Part shown: piece after piece, positions 1 through 9,753 of the stretch
How the letters are laid out: each line of letters starts with the position of its first letter
Position numbering within the stretch: the first letter of the stretch is position 1
The notes under the pieces: model-generated
Databases searched by the model: none
The model's input: only the letters and a program-made list of their open reading frames with translations
Told to the model about the DNA's origin: nothing
Position numbers and translations under genes: made by a program
NCBI RefSeq assembly: GCF_003287735.1
Contig: NZ_NSCM01000035.1
Span: 1-52,227 of the forward strand
DNA from: Photorhabdus bodei
Lineage (GTDB): Bacteria; Pseudomonadota; Gammaproteobacteria; Enterobacterales; Enterobacteriaceae
Length of the DNA: 52,227 nucleotides
Direction of reading: 5' to 3'

Positions 1-91
1 GGCTGATTGGTTTTTATGCCGAAAATAAAGGAATACACCTTAATTATCAGGCAAATAGTATCAAATCAAGAAGAGTCATCTCTCACCTAAC

Positions 92-127
92 ATTAGCGGA
101 GAATGTATTACGCCATTCTCCGCTAAT
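92..127. repeat. perfect 14-bp inverted repeat (hairpin)
   Basis: Arms at 92-105 and 114-127 are exact reverse complements (ATTAGCGGAGAATG and its complement) around an 8-base loop. There is no strong T-run on either side, so it could be a terminator for a gene left of the window or a small palindromic repeat. No gene is seen in 1-270 apart from this and a second hairpin at 202-231. Confidence 0.6.
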
Positions 128-201
128 ATTATTTGAAATAGTGCTTAATAAAACACTCAAGCACCTCGCCAAAATCTACCAAAATATGGTTTTGATTTAT
201 T

Positions 202-231
202 AGCGCTGATTTGTGGGGATTCCTCAGCGCT
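202..231 (-). terminator. possible tolC terminator hairpin
   Basis: AGCGCTGA (202-209) pairs with TCAGCGCT (224-231) around a 14-base loop, about 40 bases past the tolC stop on the minus strand. The sequence after the hairpin is A-rich rather than T-rich in the tolC direction, so rho-independent termination is only a guess. Confidence 0.3.
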
Positions 232-270
232 TTATGGCGGGCCGTTAATTAGTGAAAGTGAAGAACTGAA

Positions 271-1644
271 TCAGTTACGAGCAGATGTTACTGGTGCTGC
301 TGTTTCTTGAACAATGCTGTTAGCGGAAGTTGAGAGCTGTTTACCTAGCGAATTATTCAGAGCAACTAAATCCTTCTCATTTAGCGTACCCAGTGCATGC
401 TGAATATTTAGCTGATTAATCAGATAATCATAGCGAGCATTGGATAGCTTCTGTTTGGCGTCGTACAACTTGGTAGTGGCATTCAGTACATCAACAATGG
501 TGCGTGTACCAACTTGATAACCCGCTTCCATTGCGTCGAGTGAGCTTTGCGCAGAAACAACAAGCTGTTTATAGGCGTCGATACTGCTGATGGAAGCAGA
601 TATGTTGTTAAAGGAAGAACGGACAGTCTGTACAACATTGCGGTAGGTGCTCTCTAATTGTTCGCTGGCGCTGACAAAACCATATTGTGCCTGTTCAACG
701 CGGGAGCTGGTGGCTCCGCCGCTATAAATTGGCAGACTAAGTGTCAGGCCAACGCTGTTTTCACCGCTATAGTTGTTTGATCTGCCTGGTGCATGATTCT
801 GGCTGTTTGAAACATTGGTAGAAGCGCCTAAATTGATAGTTGGCATATGCCCTGTTTGGGCCGCTTTGATTTGTTCACGAGCCAGATCCTGACCTAAACG
901 GGCAGATAGTAGACCTAAATTACGTTTCTCTGCCTCTTTTAGCAGAATATCCACTGATTCTGGTTTTTGTGTTTTGAAATGATCAATATTCAGCGAGGCT
1001 AGCCGAGGGTAATAAATACCGGTTACTTGACGCAGAGCTTCCAGTGCATTGTCCAGATCATTACGGCGGGCAACTTCCTGAGCTAGTACGTCATCGTAGT
1101 TAGCGCGAGCGTTCTGGACATCAGTAATTGCAACCAGACCGACATTAAAACGTTGAGTCGTTTGATCCAACTGGCGGTAAATGGCCGCTTTCTGAGCTTC
1201 AATGTAGGAGAGTGTATCAATGGTACGCAGTACTTTGAAATAAGCTGTCGCACTATCCAAGATCAGTTTTTGTTCACTGCTTTGATAGGTAACATCAGCA
1301 ATACCTGCCGTTTTTTCTTCTAAGTTCAATAGGCGCCATTTAGACATATCAAAAATGGTTTGAGTCAAACCAAGCTTTGCATTCAATGTATTGCTTTCTG
1401 TGTCACGTTGATCGCGGTAACCACTGTTATAGGAGTATCCAGTATTTAATTCCAACTGAGGTAATAATGGGCTACGGGATTCATTAATTTTTTCAAAAGC
1501 TTTATTACGTTCAGCCATTGATTTACGTAGTTCAGGGTTACTCTCTTTTGCTTGCTTATAAACTTGCAAAAGATCTTCAGCCTGACCCATTGAACTAAAT
1601 CCCGTCAGGCTCATAGCGATAAAAATGGAGAGCAGTTTTTTCAT
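271..1644 (-). CDS. tolC: outer membrane efflux duct TolC
   Basis: TolC is the trimeric outer-membrane channel used by AcrAB-type drug pumps, the MacAB pump and type I secretion systems. The 457-residue product starts with a cleavable signal peptide (MKKLL start, cleavage likely after GQA near residue 22) followed by the two OEP repeats, with TolC-like stretches such as QRFNVGLVAITDVQNARANYD in the first and VGTRTIVDVLNAT in the second. It is a little shorter than the E. coli precursor (about 493), mainly at the C-terminus. An AAGGAA Shine-Dalgarno lies upstream of the ATG at 1644. It is divergent from nudF, exactly as in E. coli, which supports the name. No defect is seen. Confidence 0.96.
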   Translation of the reverse strand: MKKLLSIFIAMSLTGFSSMGQAEDLLQVYKQAKESNPELRKSMAERNKAFEKINESRSPLLPQLELNTGYSYNSGYRDQRDTESNTLNAKLGLTQTIFDMSKWRLLNLEEKTAGIADVTYQSSEQKLILDSATAYFKVLRTIDTLSYIEAQKAAIYRQLDQTTQRFNVGLVAITDVQNARANYDDVLAQEVARRNDLDNALEALRQVTGIYYPRLASLNIDHFKTQKPESVDILLKEAEKRNLGLLSARLGQDLAREQIKAAQTGHMPTINLGASTNVSNSQNHAPGRSNNYSGENSVGLTLSLPIYSGGATSSRVEQAQYGFVSASEQLESTYRNVVQTVRSSFNNISASISSIDAYKQLVVSAQSSLDAMEAGYQVGTRTIVDVLNATTKLYDAKQKLSNARYDYLINQLNIQHALGTLNEKDLVALNNSLGKQLSTSANSIVQETAAPVTSARN

Positions 1645-2003
1645 TGTAATTCCTTGATTGCACAGCTATTTTGCTCGTTGTCTATCCCATTAGGCTATTT
1701 TATTTGCCATGTTTTGTGATAAAGAGTGAATGCTTCAGGTGCTGAGCACAGTCTGAGTTCACTGTTCATTTACAAAAACGGCCTGCACCAATTACGCTTA
1801 TTGGGATAGACTCTTACGTTGCCTTGGTGAAAAACGAAATGTTACTGATTCTAGCAGAGTATGCTATCAGCGAAAGGTAGCCGTTTGTGCCATATTGCCT
1901 TAATTTAGCTTAACTTTACACCATCAAAGAGTGAATTTTTTAACTCTGCTTGATTAATATCATCTTAGTGGCTAGCAAGTCAGGAACGATTTAGGAGAAT
2001 TTT
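1645..2003. promoter_or_regulatory. divergent tolC / nudF intergenic region
   Basis: This 359-base stretch holds no convincing gene. It must contain the promoters for tolC (leftward) and for the nudF-cpdA-yqiA-parE series (rightward). I could not place a MarA/SoxS/Rob box or a confident -35/-10 pair by eye. Confidence 0.5.
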
Positions 2004-2645
2004 ATGCATAAGAAGCCGTTAATGCCAGTCATGTTGGATAAGCAGGATATAGAAATTATCGCGAAAAAAAGTTTGTACAATGGATTCTTTAAGCTGACAA
2101 ATTATCGTTTCCGTCATCGTCTGTTTGCCGGTGGTTGGAGTGAAGAGGTTAGCCGTGAAGTTTTTGAGCGGGGCCATGCCGGTGCATTGTTGCCTTATGA
2201 TCCACGTCGTGATGAGGTTGTATTGATAGAGCAGATACGTATTCCGGCAATAGAGACGAAAGCAACGCCGTGGTTACTGGAAATTGTTGCCGGTATGATT
2301 GAAGAGGGCGAAGATGTGGAACAGGTGGTGCGCCGAGAAACGATGGAAGAGGCAGGAATCGAAGTTAAACGTTGCAAACCAGTGTTGAGTTATCTCTCCA
2401 GTCCCGGAGGAACAACGGAACGTATCTCTGTGATGGTGGGGGAAGTGGATGCGACGACAGCCACCGGTATTCATGGATTATCTGGTGAACATGAAGATAT
2501 TCGGGTGCATGTAGTCAGCCGTGAACAAGCTTATCATTGGATGGAAGAGGGAATTATTGATAATGCTGCTTCAGTTATTGCGATACAATGGCTGGCATTA
2601 CACCATGAAAAGTTAAAAAAAGAATGGAATTCAGATGATTCCTAA
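2004..2645 (+). CDS. nudF: ADP-ribose pyrophosphatase NudF
   Basis: This Nudix hydrolase cleaves ADP-ribose to AMP and ribose 5-phosphate in the cytoplasm and also acts on other nucleoside diphosphate sugars. The 213-residue protein carries the complete Nudix box G-x5-E-x7-RE-x2-EE-x-G from about residue 97 (RETMEEAG core). The start ATG is preceded by GGAG. It is the first gene of a rightward series with cpdA, yqiA and parE, the E. coli order. Family and context agree. Confidence 0.95.
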   Translation: MHKKPLMPVMLDKQDIEIIAKKSLYNGFFKLTNYRFRHRLFAGGWSEEVSREVFERGHAGALLPYDPRRDEVVLIEQIRIPAIETKATPWLLEIVAGMIEEGEDVEQVVRRETMEEAGIEVKRCKPVLSYLSSPGGTTERISVMVGEVDATTATGIHGLSGEHEDIRVHVVSREQAYHWMEEGIIDNAASVIAIQWLALHHEKLKKEWNSDDS

Positions 2646-2744
2646 TTTTTAACCGAGAAAAGGGAAGTGTGTGCCAGTCAGCAGATCTCTTGCGTTAAAA
2701 CGAGTTATGATGCTCGTCGATGACTTATAGGACAAGGAAACCAT

Positions 2745-3584
2745 TTGGAAAGCCAGTTTGAACTGCCTGTGGTAGAGGGAACCACAGCCAAAATATTGCA
2801 AATAACAGATACGCATCTTTTTGCCAGCAAAGAAGATACTTTATTGGGTATCAATACTTATCGCAGTTACCAAGCGGTGCTGGATGCCATCCTTAAACAA
2901 AATGCTGATATTGGTTTAATCGTAGCGACAGGTGATTTGGTGCAGGATCAGTCGTTGGAAGCTTATCGGCATTTTGCTGATGGTATTGCCCGTTTACCGG
3001 CACCTTGTGTCTGGTTGCCCGGCAATCATGATTACCAGCCTGCGATGGTGGATGCTTTGGCGGCGGCTGGCGTTTCTCCGTCGAAACAGATTTTAGTCGG
3101 TAAGCACTGGCAACTTTTGATGCTTGATAGTCAGGTGCAGGGCGTTCCCCACGGGGAGTTGTCGGAATATCAGCTTGAATGGATGAAAAAGTGCCTGGAT
3201 AGGTACCCTGAACGTTACGCGGTGATCTTGCTTCATCATCATCCATTACCATCAGGTTGTACTTGGCTGGATCAGCATAGTTTGCGCAATTCACATATTC
3301 TGGCCCAGTATCTGCAAAGTTATTCACGGGTTAAGGCGATGCTTTGTGGGCATATACATCAAGAGATGGATCTGGATTGGAATGGCATCCGTATGATGGC
3401 GACACCATCAACATGTTTGCAATTCAAACCACATTGTACCAATTTTATGCTTGATACTGTTGCTCCGGGATGGCGTTATCTCGAATTGTCTGTTGCCGAT
3501 AATGGCGAATTTGGTCTGACAACCCAGGTCTATAGACTGGCAAGTAATGAATTCTGCCCTGATTTAGATTCGGATGGATATTAG
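2745..3584 (+). CDS. cpdA: 3',5'-cyclic AMP phosphodiesterase CpdA
   Basis: CpdA is a class III cAMP phosphodiesterase that lowers cellular cAMP and so damps CRP-dependent transcription. The 279-residue protein shows the calcineurin-like metal-binding motifs in order: ITDTHLFA near residue 20, ATGDLVQD, PGNHDY, LLHHHPLPSG and CGHIHQEMD. The start is TTG at 2745, giving MESQFELPV, which matches the usual CpdA N-terminus; AAGGAAA lies just upstream. The rare TTG start probably keeps synthesis low. It lies 99 bases after nudF and 131 bases before the best yqiA start. Confidence 0.95.
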   Translation: MESQFELPVVEGTTAKILQITDTHLFASKEDTLLGINTYRSYQAVLDAILKQNADIGLIVATGDLVQDQSLEAYRHFADGIARLPAPCVWLPGNHDYQPAMVDALAAAGVSPSKQILVGKHWQLLMLDSQVQGVPHGELSEYQLEWMKKCLDRYPERYAVILLHHHPLPSGCTWLDQHSLRNSHILAQYLQSYSRVKAMLCGHIHQEMDLDWNGIRMMATPSTCLQFKPHCTNFMLDTVAPGWRYLELSVADNGEFGLTTQVYRLASNEFCPDLDSDGY

Positions 3585-3715
3585 GTTGTGTTTGTCTCCT
3601 TGTGTTGCTGTGTTACTCTCTGCTTATTGGATTTGCCAAGCCTCACTATCTGTGGCATGTCGCACAGGAGCATAGTGGCCGGTGGTATTTATGCACAATT
3701 GAGGGGCACGGTCTG

Positions 3716-4324
3716 ATGTCAACGTTACTCTATTTGCACGGTTTTAATAGTTCCCCGCAGTCTGCAAAAGCCAATGCCTTAAAAGCGTGGCTGTATCAGC
3801 AGCATCCTGAAATTGACATGCTGGTGCCTCAGTTACCCCCTTATCCTGAAGAAGCGGCTGAGCTGCTAGAAAATCTGGTGATGGAGCATGCCGGGGATGA
3901 TTTGGGTATCGTTGGTTCTTCTCTCGGTGGTTATTTGGCGATATGGCTTTCACAATGTTTCAGCTTGCCCGCTGTGGTCGTCAATCCAGCCGTGCGTCCG
4001 TTTGAATTACTGCGGGATTATCTTGGGGAAAATATTAACCCCTATACTAACCAACGATATACGTTGGAATCGCGCCATATTCATGATCTCAAAAGTATGC
4101 GGATTGAACCATTGGAGTCACCGGATCTTATCTGGTTATTGCAACAAACCGGAGATGAGGTGCTGGATTACCGCCAAGCGGTTGCTTATCTGGTATTATG
4201 TAAGCAAACTATTGAATCTGGTGGTAATCATTCTTTTATCGGATTTGAACACTATTTCCCACAAATCATCAACTTTCTTGGGCTTTCTAGTGATGGCGAG
4301 AAAAAACTTGCCAAAAATGTTTGA
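3716..4324 (+). CDS. yqiA: esterase YqiA
   Basis: YqiA is a small alpha/beta-hydrolase esterase active on short acyl esters; its natural substrate is unknown. I prefer the ATG at 3716 (MSTLLYLHGFNSSPQS, 202 residues) over an upstream in-frame start at 3602, because GAGGGG precedes it and the family is about 193 residues and begins this way. The nucleophile elbow GSSLGGYLA and the terminal catalytic histidine in GGNHSF are visible. It lies in the conserved nudF-cpdA-yqiA-parE order. Confidence 0.92.
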   Translation: MSTLLYLHGFNSSPQSAKANALKAWLYQQHPEIDMLVPQLPPYPEEAAELLENLVMEHAGDDLGIVGSSLGGYLAIWLSQCFSLPAVVVNPAVRPFELLRDYLGENINPYTNQRYTLESRHIHDLKSMRIEPLESPDLIWLLQQTGDEVLDYRQAVAYLVLCKQTIESGGNHSFIGFEHYFPQIINFLGLSSDGEKKLAKNV

Positions 4325-4396
4325 ACGACTGGTATTATCAACAGTATACAAAACTGATTAGCCCTTTAATCAAGAAGCAACCAACAGAATTACAAC

Positions 4397-6292
4397 ATGA
4401 CTCAATCTAGTTACAACGCAGATGCCATTGAAGTTCTCAGTGGTCTGGAACCGGTTCGCCGTCGTCCGGGAATGTACACTGATACAACGCGTCCGAACCA
4501 TTTGGCACAGGAAGTGATCGATAACAGCGTGGATGAAGCTTTGGCCGGTCACGCTAAACATATTGAAGTGATCCTTCATAGCGATCAGTCACTGGAGGTC
4601 ATTGATGATGGCCGCGGCATGCCGGTTGATATTCATCCAGAAGAAGGAGTTTCAGCGGTTGAGTTGATCCTGAGCCGCTTACATGCCGGTGGTAAATTTT
4701 CGAATAAAAACTATCAGTTTTCTGGCGGTCTCCACGGTGTGGGGATCTCGGTGGTTAACGCTTTGTCCAAGCGGATTGAAGTCACCGTTCGCCGTGACAG
4801 TCAGATTTATCAGATTGCTTTTGAGAATGGCGATAAAGTGCAGGAGCTGACAGTAATAGGAAGTTGTGGTAAACGCAACACCGGTACCAGTGTTCACTTT
4901 TGGCCTGATGAAAGTTTCTTTGATAGCCCTCGTTTCTCCGTTTCCCGCTTGACCCATTTGCTGAAAGCGAAAGCAGTTTTATGTCCGGGAGTGAAAATTG
5001 TTTTTAAAGACAAGATCAACGATACCGAACAGCAATGGTGTTATGCCGATGGTCTGACCGACTATTTAATGGCTGCGGTTAATGGCTTGACAACATTGCC
5101 GGCAGCGCCTTTTGTCGGTACTTTCAGTGGTGCAACCGAAGCGGTTGACTGGGCGTTACTCTGGTTGCCGGAAGGGGGAGAGCTACTGACTGAAAGTTAT
5201 GTCAACCTCATCCCGACGATGCAGGGGGGAACACATGTAAACGGGCTGCGTCAGGGATTACTGGATGCGATGCGTGAATTTTGCGAATTCCGCAATATTC
5301 TGCCGCGTGGTGTGAAACTTTCTGCTGATGATATTTGGGATCGCTGTGCTTATGTTCTGTCGGTAAAAATGCAGGATCCGCAATTTGCTGGTCAGACGAA
5401 AGAACGCCTCTCTTCGCGCCAATCCGCCGCTTTTGTTTCTGGTGTTGTCAAAGATGCTTTCAGCTTATGGTTAAACCAGAACGTTCAGGAAGCAGAGCAG
5501 TTGGCCGAACTGGCGATCGCTAGTGCACAACGTAGAATGCGTGCAGCGAAAAAGGTTGTGCGTAAAAAACTGACCAGTGGCCCGGCATTACCGGGAAAAC
5601 TGGCTGACTGTACATCACAGGATCTCAATTTTACCGAACTGTTTCTGGTAGAAGGAGATTCTGCGGGGGGATCGGCAAAACAGGCGCGTGACCGTGAATA
5701 TCAAGCCATTATGCCGCTGAAAGGGAAGATTCTGAATACTTGGGAAGTTTCTTCAGATGAAGTGTTGGCATCACAGGAAGTCCATGATATCTCTGTCGCG
5801 ATTGGTATCGACCCGGATAGCCACGATCTCAGTCAGTTACGTTATGGCAAAATCTGTATTCTGGCAGACGCGGACTCAGATGGTTTGCATATTGCGACGC
5901 TATTGTGTGCCCTGTTTGTCCGCCATTTCCCAACATTGGTTAAGAACGGCCATGTTTATATGGCAATGCCGCCTCTATATCGTATTGATTTAGGTAAAGA
6001 AGTGTATTACGCACTGGATGAAGAGGAAAAAAGTGCGGTGTTGGATCGTCTAAGCCGCAAACGGGGTAAGCCTAACGTACAGCGCTTTAAAGGATTGGGT
6101 GAGATGAACCCCATGCAACTGCGTGAAACAACGTTAGACCCGAATACCCGTCGTCTGGTGCAGTTGACTATCGATGATGAAAACTACCAGGAAACCTTCT
6201 CTATGATGGATATGCTTCTAGCGAAGAAGCGTTCAGAAGATCGCCGTAACTGGCTGCAAGAGAAGGGCGATACGGTAGAAATTGAAGTGTAA
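4397..6292 (+). CDS. parE: DNA topoisomerase IV subunit B ParE
   Basis: ParE is the ATPase subunit of topoisomerase IV, which decatenates daughter chromosomes together with ParC. The 631-residue protein has the GHKL ATPase domain (ENA-type stretch EVIDNSVDEALAGHA, DDGRGMPVDIHPEEG, GGLHGVGISVVNALS), the transducer region, and the TOPRIM domain with EGDSAGGSA, PLKGKILN and DADSDGLHI, ending with the gyrase-B-like C-terminal helix region. It has the full family length. parC follows after 43 bases on the same strand, so the two subunits are probably co-expressed. Confidence 0.98.
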   Translation: MTQSSYNADAIEVLSGLEPVRRRPGMYTDTTRPNHLAQEVIDNSVDEALAGHAKHIEVILHSDQSLEVIDDGRGMPVDIHPEEGVSAVELILSRLHAGGKFSNKNYQFSGGLHGVGISVVNALSKRIEVTVRRDSQIYQIAFENGDKVQELTVIGSCGKRNTGTSVHFWPDESFFDSPRFSVSRLTHLLKAKAVLCPGVKIVFKDKINDTEQQWCYADGLTDYLMAAVNGLTTLPAAPFVGTFSGATEAVDWALLWLPEGGELLTESYVNLIPTMQGGTHVNGLRQGLLDAMREFCEFRNILPRGVKLSADDIWDRCAYVLSVKMQDPQFAGQTKERLSSRQSAAFVSGVVKDAFSLWLNQNVQEAEQLAELAIASAQRRMRAAKKVVRKKLTSGPALPGKLADCTSQDLNFTELFLVEGDSAGGSAKQARDREYQAIMPLKGKILNTWEVSSDEVLASQEVHDISVAIGIDPDSHDLSQLRYGKICILADADSDGLHIATLLCALFVRHFPTLVKNGHVYMAMPPLYRIDLGKEVYYALDEEEKSAVLDRLSRKRGKPNVQRFKGLGEMNPMQLRETTLDPNTRRLVQLTIDDENYQETFSMMDMLLAKKRSEDRRNWLQEKGDTVEIEV

Positions 6293-6335
6293 CACCCACA
6301 GGGATAGTCAAAAAAGATTCTGAGGAAATTAGCGA

Positions 6336-8597
6336 ATGAGTGAGATAACTCATGATGGCGTGGAGCGGCAGACGCTCCACTCATTTACTGAAAACGCCTA
6401 CCTGAACTACTCCATGTACGTCATCATGGATAGGGCGTTGCCTTTTATCGGTGACGGTTTGAAACCGGTTCAGCGCCGTATTGTTTATGCCATGTCAGAA
6501 CTGGGGTTGAACAATACCGCTAAATTTAAGAAATCCGCCCGTACCGTGGGTGATGTACTGGGTAAATACCATCCGCATGGTGATGGCGCCTGTTATGAAG
6601 CTATGGTGTTAATGGCGCAGCCATTTTCTTACCGCTATCCTTTAGTGGATGGGCAAGGGAACTGGGGGGCGCCGGATGACCCCAAATCTTTCGCCGCAAT
6701 GCGTTATACCGAGTCTCGTCTGTCCAAATATGCCGAGTTACTGTTGACTGAGTTAGGGCACGGCACAGTTGATTGGGTGCCAAACTTTGACGGTACGTTG
6801 CAGGAACCGAAAATGCTGCCGGCGCGTTTGCCAAATATTTTGCTGAATGGCACCACCGGTATTGCGGTGGGGATGGCGACAGATATTCCGCCCCATAACG
6901 CGCGTGAAGTGGCGAATGCACTAGTCACGCTGCTGGATAAGCCGCAGAGTTCCCTTGATGATCTGATGGAACACGTTAAAGGTCCTGATTATCCGACTGA
7001 AGCGGAGATCATCACTTCTCACGAAGATATCCGTAAGATTTATAAAAATGGCCGTGGTTCGGTACGGATGCGAGCTGTTTGGTCAAAAGAAGATGGCAAT
7101 GTCGTGATCACTGCGCTGCCGCATCAGGTTTCTGGTGCCAAAGTGTTGGAACAGATCGCTAACCAAATGCGGGCTAAAAAGCTGCCTATGGTTGACGACT
7201 TACGAGATGAATCTGATCATGAAAATCCAACTCGTCTGGTTATTGTCCCTCGTACAAACCGGGTTGATTTGGAGCAGGTGATGAATCATCTGTTTGCCAC
7301 TACAGATTTGGAAAAGAGTTATCGTGTCAACCTGAATATGATCGGATTGGATAATCGTCCGACCGTGAAAGGGCTGGTTGAGATCCTCTCCGAATGGTTG
7401 GTATTCCGCCGGGAAACAGTTCGTAAGCGTCTGAACCATCGTTTGGAAAAAGTCCTTAAGCGCCTGCATGTGCTGGAAGGCTTACTGATCGCATTTCTCA
7501 ATATTGATGAAGTCATTCACATTATCCGTAGTGAAGATGAGCCAAAACCGGTATTAATGTCACGTTTTGGTTTAAGTGAGACGCAAACGGAAGCCATTCT
7601 TGAGCTGAAATTACGCCACTTAGCTAAACTGGAAGAGGTAAAAATCCGTGGCGAACAGAATGAGCTGGCAAAAGAGCGCGATAAGTTACAGGCGATTTTG
7701 GGTTCTGAGCGCAAACTGAATACGCTGTTGAAGAAAGAGATCATAGCTGATGCGGCCACTTATGGTGATGAGCGTCGCTCTCCAATGAGAGAACGCGATG
7801 AAGCCAAAGCGATGAGTGAGCATGACATCACACCTTCTGAGCCGGTGACAATCGTATTGTCCGAGATGGGTTGGGTTCGTAGTGCGAAAGGCCACGATAT
7901 CGATCCGGCTGGGCTGAATTACAAAGCAGGTGATAGCTTCCGTGGTGCGGCTCGTGGTAAGAGCAATCAGCCGGTTGTTTTTATTGATACAACAGGTCGC
8001 AGTTACTCGCTTGATCCGCGGGATTTACCTTCTGCCAGAGGGCAGGGGGAACCACTAACGGGTAAATTGACTTTACCCGCGGGGGCAACGGTAGAGCATG
8101 TACTGATGGCGCCGGATGAGCAGAAGTTTCTGATGGTCTCTGATGCTGGTTATGGCTTTATCTGTACTTTTAGTGATTTGGTTGCTAAAAATCGAGCAGG
8201 TAAAGCACTGATTACATTGCCGGAAAATGCTCGCGTCATGACGCCGCTGGAAATAAATAACCCGCAGGATGATATGTTGTTGGCAATTACCAGCGCAGGC
8301 CGGATGTTAATGTTCCCGGTTGCGGATTTGCCGCAACTTTCTAAAGGGAAAGGGAATAAGATAATTTCTGTTCAGTCAGCCGCAGAAAATGACCTATTGA
8401 GTTGGTTATTGATACTACCGCCACAATCGTCTATTACACTTTACTTTGGAAAGCGTAAATTGACGTTGCGTCCTGAAGATCTTCAGAAATTCCGTGCAGA
8501 ACGTGGTCGTAAGGGAACACCTCTGCCTCGTGGATTGCAGCGTATTGAACGGGTTCAGGTTGAGACCCCACCTTCTGCTACTAACGTAATTAAATAG
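6336..8597 (+). CDS. parC: DNA topoisomerase IV subunit A ParC
   Basis: ParC is the DNA breakage-reunion subunit of topoisomerase IV. The 753-residue protein shows the winged-helix core with PHGDGACYEAM, the catalytic tyrosine in AAMRYTESRLSKYAE, and the C-terminal beta-propeller region. A GAGGAAA Shine-Dalgarno precedes the ATG. In the quinolone-resistance-determining region the residue equivalent to E. coli Ser80 is glycine (codon GGC, residue 84 here because of a four-residue longer N-terminus); the Glu84 equivalent is retained. See findings. Confidence 0.98.
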   Translation: MSEITHDGVERQTLHSFTENAYLNYSMYVIMDRALPFIGDGLKPVQRRIVYAMSELGLNNTAKFKKSARTVGDVLGKYHPHGDGACYEAMVLMAQPFSYRYPLVDGQGNWGAPDDPKSFAAMRYTESRLSKYAELLLTELGHGTVDWVPNFDGTLQEPKMLPARLPNILLNGTTGIAVGMATDIPPHNAREVANALVTLLDKPQSSLDDLMEHVKGPDYPTEAEIITSHEDIRKIYKNGRGSVRMRAVWSKEDGNVVITALPHQVSGAKVLEQIANQMRAKKLPMVDDLRDESDHENPTRLVIVPRTNRVDLEQVMNHLFATTDLEKSYRVNLNMIGLDNRPTVKGLVEILSEWLVFRRETVRKRLNHRLEKVLKRLHVLEGLLIAFLNIDEVIHIIRSEDEPKPVLMSRFGLSETQTEAILELKLRHLAKLEEVKIRGEQNELAKERDKLQAILGSERKLNTLLKKEIIADAATYGDERRSPMRERDEAKAMSEHDITPSEPVTIVLSEMGWVRSAKGHDIDPAGLNYKAGDSFRGAARGKSNQPVVFIDTTGRSYSLDPRDLPSARGQGEPLTGKLTLPAGATVEHVLMAPDEQKFLMVSDAGYGFICTFSDLVAKNRAGKALITLPENARVMTPLEINNPQDDMLLAITSAGRMLMFPVADLPQLSKGKGNKIISVQSAAENDLLSWLLILPPQSSITLYFGKRKLTLRPEDLQKFRAERGRKGTPLPRGLQRIERVQVETPPSATNVIK

Positions 8598-8617
8598 TGG
8601 GATTATAAGAGGCGGCT

Positions 8618-9346
8618 ATGTTAGCAATTATTCGCGGCATTATTGTTATTCTGTTTTCGATTGTAGTGTGTGTCTCTGGTGCTATTTACTGTTTATTCAG
8701 ACCACGTCACCCTGACCATGTTATGGTGTTTGGTAATATGTTTGGTCGGTTGTCAAAAATATTTGGCGTCAAAATTATTGAACGTATTCCTGCTGAAGCC
8801 AGGCATTATGGTCCGAGTATCTACATTGGCAACCACCAAAACAACTATGACATGATAACTATGTCCAATGCGGTTCAGCCGGGCACAGTGACAGTCGGTA
8901 AAAAAACTTTGGTGCTGATCCCATTTTTTGGTCAGCTTTATTGGTTGGCTGGCAATATTCTGATTGATCGTGCTAACCGCGCCAAAGCACATGGCACGAT
9001 TACCCAGGTTGTGGAGCAGATTAAAAATCGTCGTCTTTCTGTTTGGATGTTTCCGGAAGGGACACGTAGTCGTGGTCGTGGTTTATTGCCGTTTAAAACT
9101 GGCGCTTTCCATGCTGCGATCTCTGCGGGAGTGCCGATTGTCCCGGTTTGCGTTTCTTCCATCACTAATGGACGTATTAAGCTGAATCGCTGGAATAATG
9201 GTGCCGTCATTGTTGAAATGTTGCCTCCCATTGATACTTCTGGCTATACCAAAGAGCAGGTGCGTGAGTTGGCAGAATATTGTCATCAAGTGATGAAAGC
9301 TAAAATAGATGCATTGGATGAAGAATTGGTTGCAATGGAGAAATAG
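8618..9346 (+). CDS. plsC: 1-acyl-sn-glycerol-3-phosphate acyltransferase PlsC
   Basis: PlsC acylates lysophosphatidic acid to phosphatidic acid at the inner membrane, the second acylation of phospholipid synthesis. The 242-residue protein starts with a hydrophobic anchor (MLAIIRGIIVILFSIVVCV) and has the acyltransferase motif NHQNNYD (HX4D) and the phosphate-binding motif FPEGTRSRGRG. It follows parC by 20 bases with AGAGG before the ATG, the E. coli parC-plsC-ftsP order, and ends at a strong terminator. Confidence 0.97.
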   Translation: MLAIIRGIIVILFSIVVCVSGAIYCLFRPRHPDHVMVFGNMFGRLSKIFGVKIIERIPAEARHYGPSIYIGNHQNNYDMITMSNAVQPGTVTVGKKTLVLIPFFGQLYWLAGNILIDRANRAKAHGTITQVVEQIKNRRLSVWMFPEGTRSRGRGLLPFKTGAFHAAISAGVPIVPVCVSSITNGRIKLNRWNNGAVIVEMLPPIDTSGYTKEQVRELAEYCHQVMKAKIDALDEELVAMEK

Positions 9347-9433
9347 GGTAAGTACTCATAATAGGTTATATGGGGCCACTCTTTTATAATAAAGTGCGGG
9401 TCTGACAAAGGCGATAGCTTTTAAGTGTACTTT

Positions 9434-9467
9434 AATCCTCACATATTTAGTATATGTGAGGATTTTT
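9434..9467 (+). terminator. rho-independent terminator after plsC
   Basis: AATCCTCACATAT (9434-9446) pairs perfectly with ATATGTGAGGATT (9452-9464) around a 5-base loop, followed by TTTGTT. It lies about 90 bases after the plsC stop and separates the par/plsC series from ftsP. The rest of 9347-9753 shows no convincing gene; the ftsP promoter should lie in it. Confidence 0.85.
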
Positions 9468-9753
9468 GTTCGTTGTCTATGACCACAATTTTTATTCTTA
9501 GTCGGAAATGACATGTACTGATCGCTGACCGAGAGAGATTCGTGTAATGCATTCAGATAGTTTAATTCTCTCCATATTCGCGTTATGATGAGAGCTTGAT
9601 AAATAATGTTTTTGTTAAGCGCAATCAAAAGGATAATAAGCTTTAATAACTTCAATAATGAGTTATTCGCTTCCGGGGTGAATGATTGCAGTGTCTCAAC
9701 TATTTTTGAGGCATATAAACCCGGAATTTAATTAGGTTTGTCGCGGAGAAAAT

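Noticed and set aside
3602..3715. Upstream start for yqiA
   Set aside because: The extra 38 residues are not family-like and the ATG at 3716 has a better ribosome site.
9356..9655. 99-codon minus-strand ORF between plsC and ftsP
   Set aside because: It runs through the plsC terminator hairpin, has no convincing ribosome site and no recognisable content.
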